Positions 33,441 through 41,750 of a stretch of DNA of 41,750 nucleotides are shown in pieces (position 1 is the first letter of the stretch; every line of letters begins with the position of its first letter). The stretch is from Planctomycetota bacterium. GTDB lineage: Bacteria; Planctomycetota; PUPC01; JACPCR01. The notes under the pieces were generated by a model that saw only the letters and a program-made list of their open reading frames with translations, did no database searches and was not told where the DNA came from. The DNA is taken from the NCBI GenBank assembly GCA_016179685.1, contig JACPCR010000103.1:1-41750 (forward strand). The letters run 5' to 3'. The position numbers were made by a program, and so were the translations under genes.

Positions 33441-36400
33441 ATGAGAAAGCTATTCGACATCCACCCTGGCCTCATCTCCGAGTCCGCGCTCCAGCGCATC
33501 TATCTCGACCTCGCGGAAGACTATCTCGCCCATCAGATCGAGCCGACCTGGAAGGACCATCCCCGGCTGCCGCGGTGCGGCTGCTGGCAGAGCGATTATC
33601 CCGTGCCGCCGCTGCCCGCCTTTGTGGCCCGGGAACGGCCGAAGGAGGACGACGGCAAACCCGGGCTGGCCCCGCGGGAGCGGCTGATCGAGCGGTCCCT
33701 GGCCGCGGTGCGCCAGAAGGTCTTCACCCACCGGTTGTTCGCCAAGGAGCACGGCGTGTCGTCCGACGGGACGTGGGGTCTGGACCCGAATCCTCGGGAG
33801 GCCCGCAAGCACGGCTCGAGCAGCTTCAGCTTCGCCCTCTGCACCGCTTACGAGCTTCGGCATCTCCTCGAGGACGCGCTCTGGGAACAGGTGCGAGAGG
33901 TCGCCGCCTTTGAAGCCGACGTTTGCGCCCAGATCGAAATCCGGTCCGGCAAGTACTTCGATACCGCGGCCGAAGAGGCCTACCCGCTGAACCCGCTCGT
34001 CCTCTCCGCCATCTTCTTCGGCGATCATCCCCATGCCGCACAATGGTGGGACCGCGTCTGCGATCTCGAGGTGTCCCACCTGAGCGCCGTCCAGGACCAC
34101 TACGACGATCGGCCGATCGACGGCAAGCCGCTGAGGGACCGAGTGCTGACCGAGAATGCGCATCCGGATTTCACGATCGAGAACCATGGTTTCTTGAATC
34201 CGTACTACATGCACTACTTCGACCCTCAGATCGCCTATTGCAAAATGGCGGGCCGGCCCATCCCCCGGGCCTTCCTCTGGCGGCGTCAGCAGGTCTGGGA
34301 CTGGATCAAGAAGAATTCGGGCGACGACGGTTTCTGGATGTTCCCCCTCGGCTTCGACTACTACCAGCACCAGTACGCCCTGCTGCTCCGCCGGATTTCC
34401 CTCATGGCGACGGTCTTCGGCGATCCGGTGGCCAAGCTCTACGAGTGCCGCGCGGCGCAGTACCTGCACCAAAACTGGAAGCGCCTCGGGTCGCCCGGCT
34501 GCTTCTACGAGCCGGCGGGCAACGGCCGCGACTGGGAACTCATGTGCATCGCCGCGTGCTACCGCCTCCACCAGGTTTTCCCGTCCGCGACCTGGGAGGC
34601 CTTGCCTCCGCCCGACGAGCTTCTGGCGCTTCGCACGGGCCGCACGGTGTTTTCCTATTGCCGGGTGGTATCCCATCGCACGCCGGAGAAGTACGCTTCC
34701 TTCGGCTTCAACCACGACCTGAGGATTTTCACCGGGAACGTCGTGCCCCAGGGCGGCGCCTTCCTGAACGACCCTTATCTGACCCCGCCGATGTCCATGC
34801 TGGACAACCTGATCGGCGTGGCGCACGTGGCGGAGCGGGCCACGACGCGCCGGCTCGTTCGTTTCGACGCCGGCGAGCTGGGCGAAAGCGTCTTCTTCAT
34901 CGGCGTGCTGGCCGAAAGCGGCGGCGTGCTCGGTCGCCAGGCCTGCTTCTACTCGACGCCGGGCCGGGCCACCCTCTACTTCGAGAGACTGGTCGCCCGG
35001 CGCGACGCCACGCTGACCGAGGATATCGCCCTGCCTCTGGCCGTCGAAAATGCCGGCACCAACGGGAACGAGCGCACGGTGACGACCTCCGAGGGTCCGC
35101 TCACCGTGGCCGGCATCGGCGGCGATTGGCGTCTGATCCCGCTGGCGGGTCGCTGGGTCAACCTCGACGGACGTCTTTCGGCCTGCTATGCCGGGGAAGT
35201 TCAACCGGCGTACTGGGACGAGAGCGAGTTTGTTGACCCCCAGGTGACCCACTTGCGGCAGAGCCTCGATTACCAGATTCAGCGTGGCGCTTCCGCCTGG
35301 CATCCAGGCGAGAAGCTGCTGGGCGGCGTCTTCCGGGGCCGCCGCGCGCTCAGGGCGGGAGAGGTCGTTGCCGCCCGCGGCGTGTGCTTTTACGTCGGCG
35401 TCTCGGCGGAGGAGACTCCCGCGTTCGCCCAAGTTTTCCGATACCTGGAAGCCAGCGACCAGGTGCTCCGAATCCATTATTTCGAGCCGGAAAGCGGGCT
35501 CGTCCGAGAGGTGACTGCGGACTTCGACCGGCTGGAGGTCCGGGACCGTGCCTCGGGCCGCCGGCTTCCCGGCTGGAAGCCAGGGCCTGCGAGTGAAGCG
35601 CCGACGCGCGCGCTCGCGGCCCCGGGGCCGAGCTTTCACGTGGACCGGGCGGCCCATTTCAACAGCTTCGTCCGGGTGCCGTGCTGCGTGCCTCAGGAGC
35701 TCCGCGCCACCGTGAAGAATCCCGGGCCGGCGGCGAGGCGCTGCCGGCTTCTCCTCTACGCGCCCGAGGAATGGGAAGTCCGGGGCCAGCGCCTCGTCGA
35801 CCTCCAGATTCCCGCGGGCGGCCAGGCCGTTCATGCGTTCCGCGTGACCCTGCCGGACCGCGGAAATTACGGCTTCGAAATGATGGTCCACGCCGAATGC
35901 GATACCGGCGAACGCTGGGACGTGCCGGTCCTGTGGGAATCCGATCGGCGTCTTGCGTGCCCCCGCGTCAAGGCCTTCGAGCCCGATGGGCGTCTGGAAC
36001 ACCCCGCCTGGAGTCAGGCGGGCCTGGCGGCCGATTTCCTTCGGACCTCCGGCGGGCGCGGCCTCTCGCCCGTGCAGACGGAGGTGCGGGCCTGCCACGA
36101 CGGCGAAACCCTCTACCTGGGCTTCCTCTGCCACGAGCCTGACCTGGCACACGTCTGCAGGACCGGCAGCGCGAACCCGTTCCAGGACGACTCCGTGGAG
36201 TTCTTCCTCGACACGGGCCGGCGGCCCGACGACATCGACCAGTTCATGGCCAGCCTTGCCGGGGTATGCAAGGTCAACCGGTGGAACGATGCAAGGGCGG
36301 TTTTCTTCAATACCTCGCCTGCGGACAAGCAGTGCGCGGTCCGGGTCGGGGAAGGCCCAGCGAGATGGACCCTCACGATGAAGATTCCCCTGGCGGAGCA

Positions 36401-36551
36401 GGGGGGGCCTTTTCGGCCAGGGGAGACCTGGCGCTGCAACTTCATCCGAACGCGCCGGGCCGTGCCCAACCCGGAGTTTTCTTCGTGGGTCTTTTTTCAG
36501 AGACCGATCGACGATCGCACGCGTTTCGGCGTGATCGACTTCGTGGAGTAA
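33441..36551 (+). CDS. Large protein: helical-barrel-like region plus C-terminal CBM9-like domain (1036 aa)
   Basis: No signal peptide (starts MRKLFDIHPGLISESALQ), so it may be cytoplasmic or exported in another way. The first 430 residues are helical, with motifs such as TIENHGFLNPYYMHYFDPQI and FWMFPLGFDYYQHQYALLLR that recall (alpha/alpha)6 toroids of polysaccharide lyases and family-88-like hydrolases. A beta-rich middle follows (ASFGFNHDLRIFTGNVVPQG; LDYQIQRGASAWHPGEKLLG), as in heparinase-like or PL8-like enzymes. From about 845 there is a CBM9-type sugar-binding domain (DGRLEHPAWSQAG, ETLYLGFLCHEPD, DDSVEFFLDTG, WTLTMKIPL). It is thus probably a glycan-processing enzyme; family and substrate cannot be fixed. 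The ATG has no ribosome site but a -10-like box directly upstream. Confidence 0.72.
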   Translation: MRKLFDIHPGLISESALQRIYLDLAEDYLAHQIEPTWKDHPRLPRCGCWQSDYPVPPLPAFVARERPKEDDGKPGLAPRERLIERSLAAVRQKVFTHRLFAKEHGVSSDGTWGLDPNPREARKHGSSSFSFALCTAYELRHLLEDALWEQVREVAAFEADVCAQIEIRSGKYFDTAAEEAYPLNPLVLSAIFFGDHPHAAQWWDRVCDLEVSHLSAVQDHYDDRPIDGKPLRDRVLTENAHPDFTIENHGFLNPYYMHYFDPQIAYCKMAGRPIPRAFLWRRQQVWDWIKKNSGDDGFWMFPLGFDYYQHQYALLLRRISLMATVFGDPVAKLYECRAAQYLHQNWKRLGSPGCFYEPAGNGRDWELMCIAACYRLHQVFPSATWEALPPPDELLALRTGRTVFSYCRVVSHRTPEKYASFGFNHDLRIFTGNVVPQGGAFLNDPYLTPPMSMLDNLIGVAHVAERATTRRLVRFDAGELGESVFFIGVLAESGGVLGRQACFYSTPGRATLYFERLVARRDATLTEDIALPLAVENAGTNGNERTVTTSEGPLTVAGIGGDWRLIPLAGRWVNLDGRLSACYAGEVQPAYWDESEFVDPQVTHLRQSLDYQIQRGASAWHPGEKLLGGVFRGRRALRAGEVVAARGVCFYVGVSAEETPAFAQVFRYLEASDQVLRIHYFEPESGLVREVTADFDRLEVRDRASGRRLPGWKPGPASEAPTRALAAPGPSFHVDRAAHFNSFVRVPCCVPQELRATVKNPGPAARRCRLLLYAPEEWEVRGQRLVDLQIPAGGQAVHAFRVTLPDRGNYGFEMMVHAECDTGERWDVPVLWESDRRLACPRVKAFEPDGRLEHPAWSQAGLAADFLRTSGGRGLSPVQTEVRACHDGETLYLGFLCHEPDLAHVCRTGSANPFQDDSVEFFLDTGRRPDDIDQFMASLAGVCKVNRWNDARAVFFNTSPADKQCAVRVGEGPARWTLTMKIPLAEQGGPFRPGETWRCNFIRTRRAVPNPEFSSWVFFQRPIDDRTRFGVIDFVE

Positions 36552-36557
36552 CCGATC

Positions 36558-36902
36558 CCGGAAACGACGCCGGAGCTGGGTTACATGCCGGGGCATTTCG
36601 GGCTTTACCGCGGCAGGGTCGCCGGAGAATATCTTGACTTTTTTGCCGCGGCCTACGGCGTTCCTTCAGCGGAGCGTCAGAGGATCGCTGGCGGCGTGCT
36701 GGCGCTCACGGACCTGACGCAGAAGCGAGAGGAATCTATTCAGGCCCTGTCCCGCGGCATGCAGCAGAGGCTCAACCTCGCCCGAGTACGGGTGCACGAC
36801 CCGGAGCTGTCACTTCTGGACGAGCCGGCCTAGGGCCAGGACCCGCGGGCACGCGTCGAGATGCGTGCGCTGCTGGCCGAGCTGCGGAAGAGGGGTCCCG
36901 TT
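36558..36902 (+). pseudogene. Decayed ABC-2 type ATPase gene (internal fragment)
   Basis: The frame reads LGYMPGHFGLYRG, then EYLDFFAAAYGVP, LSRGMQQRLNLAR (a signature motif) and PELSLLDEPA (Walker B), the order seen in ABC-2 exporter ATPases. Walker A and everything before it are missing. At 36831-36833 a TAG interrupts the family's DEPASGLDPRAR-type motif (here DEPA-stop-GQDPRARVEMRALL), after which the frame continues for about 20 recognisable residues and then runs into repeat sequence. It is truncated at both ends and carries a stop, so it is not functional. No permease gene remains nearby. Confidence 0.85.
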
Positions 36903-36913
36903 TGCCGCAGCCT

Positions 36914-36942
36914 TATTGCGTTGCGGGCTTCTCCCGCCTTAA
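36914..36942 (+). repeat. Third, worn copy of the GC-rich palindrome
   Basis: gcgttgcgggcttctcccgcc resembles the palindromic part of the 1500-1532 and 4533-4570 copies with a few changes and without the ggtgtcagg part. Confidence 0.5.
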
Positions 36943-36945
36943 GAT
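36916..36945 (+). promoter_or_regulatory. Putative promoter of the LVIVD lipoprotein gene
   Basis: TTGCGT (36916-36921), 18-bp spacer, TAAGAT (36940-36945). The -10 ends 9 nt before an ATG at 36955 in the frame of the gene, eleven codons ahead of the annotated start. If the leaderless pattern seen elsewhere holds, 36955 could be the true start. Confidence 0.35.
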
Positions 36946-36987
36946 TCGCAAACCATGCTTCGCTGCAGTACCCCGTCATGGCGTCCG

Positions 36988-39900
36988 ATGGCCAAACACT
37001 CGGCGGTCCCGCGTCTCCTTGCCGCTTGCATTCTTGCCGGATGTGAACAGAAATTGACGCCGGTCCCCTTCACCCGGAAGACCGTGGAGATTTCTGAGGT
37101 GGGCCGGGCAGCGCTTTATTATGCCTATCGAAAGCCCAGCGAGGAGGGGGCATACCCCGACCCGCCCCGGAGCGTCTGTGTCTCCGGTCAAAGGATGCTG
37201 GTTGCTGCCGGGCCTGGGGGGCTGGCCTTGTTCGATCTTTCGAAAGAGGACATCGCTCCATCCTGGCTCGGGCAATTCGTCACGGACCCCTTCACCTATG
37301 CCGACGGGGGAGAGCGCGGCGACGCGACCCATTTCCTGGTCGACGGGAATCGCGCCTTTGTCGCCGTCAATGGCGGCTACTGGGCCTGGGGCGGGCGAAC
37401 GATGGTCGTCGTGCTGGACGTCTCGAATCCGGCCGCGCCCAGGAAACTCGGGGAACGACTGCTGCCCGGAAAGGGCGGCTGGGGAGACCGTGGAATCCTG
37501 GTCCGGGGTATGGCGGTGGAGAAAAACCACCTGGCCATCGCGGCCGGCTCATTCGGCGGAAACGCCCTGGCAGAGGTCTGGGACGTCAGCCAGCCGAGCA
37601 GAATCCGGAGGATGGCCGGTTTCAACGCGCCCGGTGTCGAGGCAGGCGACGTCATCCTGAGAGGGGGGCTGGTCTATTTCGCCGTCAAGGGTCCCGGCAA
37701 AGGCGGCGTCGAGAATGGCGTCATCGTCTACCGATTGAGCGACCTGGCGGAAGGGAAGCCGCCGGTCGAGAAGTTTGCGTGTCCGACGCCGGCGAGGAAG
37801 CTGCAACTCCTTTCGAGCGTGTTACTTGCAGCGTGTGACGACCTCGGTCTCAACTTCATCGACGTGAGCAGGCCGGGCGAAGGGAAAGCCATTCCCGCGC
37901 CCGAAGCGGCCGGACCCTCGATCCGTGGCGAGGTCATGGGATTGTCGGCTACTGAAAAGCATGCCTGGGTTCTTTCTCGTTTCACGGAGGGGGCTGGCGT
38001 CAAGACGTTTCTGAACCTGTTCGAGATTTCAAATCCTGCGCGACCGCAGGCCCTGGGTACGACGGAGACGCCGGGCGTCATGGGGATCGGGCCAGGCCTG
38101 GAAGATTCGGTTTGTCTGGCCTATGCGGACGGCCGCGTAACGGTCCTTCGCGCTAACGGTCTCCATGAAGAACGCCCCCTCCTGCCGTGCGGCCAGCTCT
38201 GCGAGGGCCTCGCCAAGTCAGGCGACTTTCTTTATGTGGCCTGCGGCCGAGGCGGAGTGATGGTCTTCGATGTCGCCGATCCATCGTCTCCCAAGCTGAT
38301 CGGACACAGCCCGACCCGCGGCTACGCCCGGAAGGTATGCCTCGAAGGCGATACGTTATTCGTCGCTGAGCTGGGAGACGGGCTGACCGCGGTCAGCGTC
38401 TCCGACCCGAAAAATCCGATGGTGATCGGGAGCTGGCATCAGGGAGTCGGCGTCGTCCAGGACGTCTTCGTGCTCGGAAATTACGCTTACCTGGCCAGCG
38501 ACAACTTCGGTCTCGAAGTCCTTGCCATCGACAATCCAACACAGCCGGCGCTCGCCAGCTCCTTGAAGCTGGAGGACGACCGATGCGCAAACGATTCCCT
38601 GGTCGACCGCTGCAACCCACGGGGAATACGGGTCCAGTCGGGGTTCGCCTACCTGGCCAATGGGAGGGCCGGGTTGGCGGTGATCGATGTCTCGAATCCC
38701 AGGAATCCCCGCATGGTCTCGCGCCTGTACGACGAGAAGACGCGCCGGATGAACCTGTGGGATGTCGAGCAGGCCGGCGACCGGTTGCTGCTGGTTGACC
38801 ATGACGGCGGACTGTATGTCGCGGACGCTTCCGAGCCCGGGCTGCCCAGGATTCTGAGCCGGTTTCATACCGGGCAGGGCAACGCCGCGGCGGCCGAGGG
38901 CGATGCGGTCTTCGTCGCCGACGGGGGCTACGGGATCAAAGCGCTCGATATTGCGCAGCCGGCCAGGCCGAGGTATCTCGGCGGTCAATACCTGAACGAG
39001 GAGAATTTCAACGATATCGTGGTCGAGCACGGCTGCCTCTATGCCGCCGGGTCGACGGGGCTGCGCATTCTTCGTTTCCGCCATTCCGAGACCGAGGTTC
39101 GGACCGCCTTCGCTTTCGGGGAAAAAGTGAAACGGCTTCCCATAGACGAGTCCGGGCTCAAGCTGGGCGCGAGCGCCACGTTCTATGGAAGGAACTTGAC
39201 CGTTCTGGACAACGGCGTGGATGTCTGCGCCAGTTCCTACGAGGGACACGACAGTTGGAACGGACCGCTCCGTCCCGTCGTTGCCGACCTATCGGACAAG
39301 TCAGGCTGGCCTCGGACCCCGGTGGAGCAAGGAACGCTCGCCATCGATCCGCACTCAGGCCGGATCAAGTTCCCCGACGGCGACGACGATTCGATGCGGA
39401 TCGTGGGCCACTGCTGGCTGGGCATGGGCATTCCGAACCAGGGGCTTCTGCGCGGGGATTTCTTCTACGATTCCAATGACGAAGGCTTGAACGTGGTCAT
39501 TGCGGACGTAAGCGACCCGAGCCGGCCCAAGCTGGCTTCGGTGCTCGCCACCCAAGGCTTTGCGCATGGGATTTCCGTGGATGGGAATCTCCTGGCCGCA
39601 TCCAATGTCGTTCATGGCAGCACCTTTTTTGACATCTCGGACCCCTATCACCCCAGGCCCGTCGGGTTTCTCAAAGGCCAGGAGTATCTCAGGGAAATCC
39701 GGCTGGTCGACGGCGGCCGAAAGTTTTTCAGCAGGAATCCCAAGACGGGGAAGCTCCTGCTGACCGATATCTCCGACAGGAATCGTCCCGTCACTCTCGG
39801 CGAGTATGAGTTCAGCTTTGTCCAGGGCCAGAAGCACGTGTACGGGACGAAGGACATCGAGATGGAGGTGGCCAGACCCGATGGCAGCAAGGAGAAGCGC

Positions 39901-41442
39901 AACGCGTCGGCCTTCCTGGTCTGGAACATCGAGAAGCCGGAGTCCCCGCTGGAGCTCGGGCGGCTGGTCTTGGAGGACCTCCGGTTCCGGGAGGTGGGGC
40001 GCTCTGAGGACGGCGGCCTATTGCCCTGCATCGGGGTCGACCCGAAGAACGGCTACCACCTCATTCTGGTCGATGTTTCTGCCAAGGACTCGCCCAAGCT
40101 GCTTTCTCGATTGAACCTCAACCGTGCAGCGAGCGGCCGCGAGTCCCTGGACCCCCTCTACCACGACGGATGCGTGTACGTGGGCGGTTATTGCCTTCAG
40201 ACCGTGGACGCCAGGAATCCCGCAAGCCCCAGCCTGTTGGGCACGGGATCGCTCCGGGCCGGCCACCTGGGCTGCCCGGCGCCCGGATCGAACTCGCCCT
40301 GGGTGAAGGGGCATTTTGTGCTCATGAACAATGCCCTTCACGGATTGGATGTCTTCGACGTCACCGACAAGAGCCATCCGAAGAACATCGGTGGACTCGG
40401 ATTCCAGGGCGGCGACTGGCTGGGAGTTTTTGCTCGGGACGGGCTTGCCGCCAGCGCAAACAACTGGGGCGGCGTTTACCTCGTGGATGTCTCGGACCGG
40501 ACGAAGCCGGTCCTCGCCGCCAGCACGCGCTACCTCACGGACGGGGGCGGACAGAGCCCCTTCATCACCGCCGACTCCCGGCTGCTGGTCTACCAGGGCT
40601 CGATGATGATGCACGGGAGTTTCGCCGGCCTGGGTCTTGTGGATATCTCCGATCCAGTCGATGCCCGATTCATCCGCAGGGAGAACTGCGGCAAGAGAGA
40701 CGGGCTGGGCAGGCCTGACGCGAAACTGCCGGTTGGCGCCGGGGGATACTGTACCGTCCTCGAGAGAGAAATCAGCGTCGGCAAGAAGCTGCCCCCGAAG
40801 AAGCTCCGCCTCGCGATCTACCCCCAGGACTGCACCGTGGTGGACATCACGAATCCTTCCGATTCAAGGGTCCTGGGAAGCAACGCGGAGGCGGGAGGCG
40901 TGACGGGCGCGGTCGCAGGCGATCATTACTTCACCATGGGGACCGATTTCAAGTGCGTGGACCTCTCCGATCCTGCCCGGCCGAAGGTCGTTGGCCGCTG
41001 CGAGGGCATCCTGACGCCTTGCAGTTACGGAAGGGCCATCGCCTATCGAGCCGGGCACGTCTACCTTGCCACCGCGCACGCCATTGTCGTCATCAACGTC
41101 ACGAACCCCGCCGAACCCTTTGTGGAAAATACCGTTGAAATCTCTGGATTCGGGGTCGACGTCTCGGTGCTTGGCGACCGACTGTACGCGGCCGGGTATT
41201 ATGGCTCGCTGTTTGTCTTCGACATCACCCAGCCAGCTCATCCGAGGAAGATGTACCACTTCGGCGACGGCGTATACTGGGACTACGCCTTCGTCAATAT
41301 GGAGCATTGTTACGAGTCGATGACGGCCGACCGGGGCCACGCCTACGTCAATGAATATGCGACGGGCCTGGTCATCATTGACGTGCCGACGGCGGCCGAA
41401 GCGCCCCGAGGCGAGATTTCCGCCCGGGTGCGGAGCGAGTAG
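36988..41442 (+). CDS. Large lipoprotein made of about 25 LVIVD repeats (1484 aa)
   Basis: The N-terminus MAKHSAVPRLLAACILAGC is a lipoprotein signal with lipobox LAGC (lipid-bearing C19), so the protein is anchored in a membrane facing outward. Nearly all the rest consists of repeats whose strands read like GLAVIDVSNPRNPRMVSR, GVMVFDVADPSSPKLIGH, GIKALDIAQPARPRYLGG, KLLLTDISDRNRPVTLGE or GVYLVDVSDRTKPVLAA. I count about 25, enough for three or four beta-propellers. LVIVD repeats occur in cell-surface proteins of bacteria and archaea; function is mostly unknown, with adhesion or binding suspected. The start was set at 36988 for the compact signal; ATG 36955 is an alternative. Its origin as a very long repeat array suggests growth by internal duplication. 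No operon partner follows in the window. Confidence 0.87.
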   Translation: MAKHSAVPRLLAACILAGCEQKLTPVPFTRKTVEISEVGRAALYYAYRKPSEEGAYPDPPRSVCVSGQRMLVAAGPGGLALFDLSKEDIAPSWLGQFVTDPFTYADGGERGDATHFLVDGNRAFVAVNGGYWAWGGRTMVVVLDVSNPAAPRKLGERLLPGKGGWGDRGILVRGMAVEKNHLAIAAGSFGGNALAEVWDVSQPSRIRRMAGFNAPGVEAGDVILRGGLVYFAVKGPGKGGVENGVIVYRLSDLAEGKPPVEKFACPTPARKLQLLSSVLLAACDDLGLNFIDVSRPGEGKAIPAPEAAGPSIRGEVMGLSATEKHAWVLSRFTEGAGVKTFLNLFEISNPARPQALGTTETPGVMGIGPGLEDSVCLAYADGRVTVLRANGLHEERPLLPCGQLCEGLAKSGDFLYVACGRGGVMVFDVADPSSPKLIGHSPTRGYARKVCLEGDTLFVAELGDGLTAVSVSDPKNPMVIGSWHQGVGVVQDVFVLGNYAYLASDNFGLEVLAIDNPTQPALASSLKLEDDRCANDSLVDRCNPRGIRVQSGFAYLANGRAGLAVIDVSNPRNPRMVSRLYDEKTRRMNLWDVEQAGDRLLLVDHDGGLYVADASEPGLPRILSRFHTGQGNAAAAEGDAVFVADGGYGIKALDIAQPARPRYLGGQYLNEENFNDIVVEHGCLYAAGSTGLRILRFRHSETEVRTAFAFGEKVKRLPIDESGLKLGASATFYGRNLTVLDNGVDVCASSYEGHDSWNGPLRPVVADLSDKSGWPRTPVEQGTLAIDPHSGRIKFPDGDDDSMRIVGHCWLGMGIPNQGLLRGDFFYDSNDEGLNVVIADVSDPSRPKLASVLATQGFAHGISVDGNLLAASNVVHGSTFFDISDPYHPRPVGFLKGQEYLREIRLVDGGRKFFSRNPKTGKLLLTDISDRNRPVTLGEYEFSFVQGQKHVYGTKDIEMEVARPDGSKEKRNASAFLVWNIEKPESPLELGRLVLEDLRFREVGRSEDGGLLPCIGVDPKNGYHLILVDVSAKDSPKLLSRLNLNRAASGRESLDPLYHDGCVYVGGYCLQTVDARNPASPSLLGTGSLRAGHLGCPAPGSNSPWVKGHFVLMNNALHGLDVFDVTDKSHPKNIGGLGFQGGDWLGVFARDGLAASANNWGGVYLVDVSDRTKPVLAASTRYLTDGGGQSPFITADSRLLVYQGSMMMHGSFAGLGLVDISDPVDARFIRRENCGKRDGLGRPDAKLPVGAGGYCTVLEREISVGKKLPPKKLRLAIYPQDCTVVDITNPSDSRVLGSNAEAGGVTGAVAGDHYFTMGTDFKCVDLSDPARPKVVGRCEGILTPCSYGRAIAYRAGHVYLATAHAIVVINVTNPAEPFVENTVEISGFGVDVSVLGDRLYAAGYYGSLFVFDITQPAHPRKMYHFGDGVYWDYAFVNMEHCYESMTADRGHAYVNEYATGLVIIDVPTAAEAPRGEISARVRSE

Positions 41443-41750
41443 CGAAGCACTGCCTCCTGCTCCTTACCCTCCGGTCGAGTCTTGATAAGAGCCGACCGGA
41501 ACTTGAGCAGGCTTGCCAGGTAGGCCACCAGCTTGAGAGCGAGGCCTTGGGGGTTTGAGAATCTCATCGATGGCGGGGCCAATACTCCTTCACCGCAGGG
41601 GACATGGCGTGGCCTCTGCCTGCAACCCAACGCATCGCAAAAGTTGAACAACTGTGCGCAGCGCCCGCACCCCACACTTGCACAGGTGTGACACGGAAAG
41701 TGGGGGCCCCGCGGCCAGCGCATACCTGAACAGGTGTGCGCAGCGCCCGC
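41443..41750. other. Gene-free right end with repeats
   Basis: I see no supported gene in the 308 bases after the lipoprotein stop. A minus-strand frame continues inward from the edge through the repeats and into the lipoprotein gene, but has no recognisable sequence. The region may be the 3' part of something beyond the window. Confidence 0.5.
41646..41750. repeat. Direct repeat with 82-bp period at the window edge
   Basis: gaacaactgtgcgcagcgcc (from 41646) running to 41668 recurs at 41728-41750 with two changes. Between them lie two related palindrome-like stretches (acttgcacaggtgt near 41676 and acctgaacaggt near 41725). The second copy runs to the last base, so the array may continue outside. 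Confidence 0.7.

Noticed and set aside
41343..41723. 126-codon minus-strand frame at the right end with several Cys residues
   Set aside because: It overlaps the end of the LVIVD gene and the Cys come from translated repeats; no family seen.
41646..41750. CRISPR array
   Set aside because: Only two units with two mismatches, a 59-bp interval and no cas genes in the window.
1..41750. tRNA, rRNA or riboswitch genes
   Set aside because: Looked for cloverleaf-like and known conserved segments by eye on both strands and saw none; a covariance-model search would be needed to exclude them.

Overview
The window is a GC-rich stretch of bacterial chromosome rich in large secreted or surface proteins of glycan-binding and glycan-cleaving type. 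The mix of families (parallel beta-helix proteins, CBM9 and DUF6067-type modules, GHL10-like barrels, LVIVD and two-component-regulator propellers, class I GATase-like domains in exported proteins, HEAT repeats fused to a glycosidase-like barrel) is typical of uncultured Planctomycetota/PVC-like or allied lineages such as Sumerlaeota and Hydrogenedentota. That placement is inference from family content; there is no rRNA or tRNA here to fix it. TAA, TGA and TAG are all used as ordinary stops.

Layout. 84-1374: an AT-rich ISAzo13-family insertion sequence with perfect terminal repeats, a TA target duplication and a transposase apparently made by -1 frameshifting. 1683-4467: an exported protein with a GATase-like C-terminus and a lone ABC ATPase, bracketed by inverted copies of a dispersed repeat. 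4816-7879: a conserved block of pyrG, a DUF1844 protein and a MEMO/AmmeMemoRadiSam B protein, ending in a two-way terminator-like hairpin. 7926-13613 (minus): two paralogous parallel beta-helix genes, the downstream one broken by an in-frame TAG, with a small membrane-protein gene between them. 14116-16826 (minus): a GHL10-like TIM-barrel protein and an aldo/keto reductase. 17057-27465 (plus): a tightly coupled four-gene run encoding a propeller, a CBM9/DUF6067 protein, a MORN-repeat protein and a 1588-residue multidomain glycosidase-like protein. 27537-32896 (minus): a cytosolic propeller protein, an acyl-CoA synthetase, a UMF1-type transporter and a response regulator. 33441-36551: a 1036-residue protein with a C-terminal CBM9-like domain. 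36558-36902: the remains of an ABC ATPase gene. 36988-41442: a lipoprotein of about 25 LVIVD repeats. 41443-41750: a repeat-containing end.

The 17057-27465 run is the best candidate for an undescribed functional unit: four exported proteins read from one recognisable promoter, with start/stop spacing of 3, 3 and -4 nt, combining sugar binding, putative hydrolysis and repeat scaffolds. Its chemistry cannot be read from sequence alone. A second theme is that five genes have a -10-like hexamer ending only 6-11 nt before the ATG and no Shine-Dalgarno, which suggests leaderless transcripts. A third is small repeats: a heptamer and a nonamer tandem array each abut a stop codon, and REP-like elements occur in several gaps.
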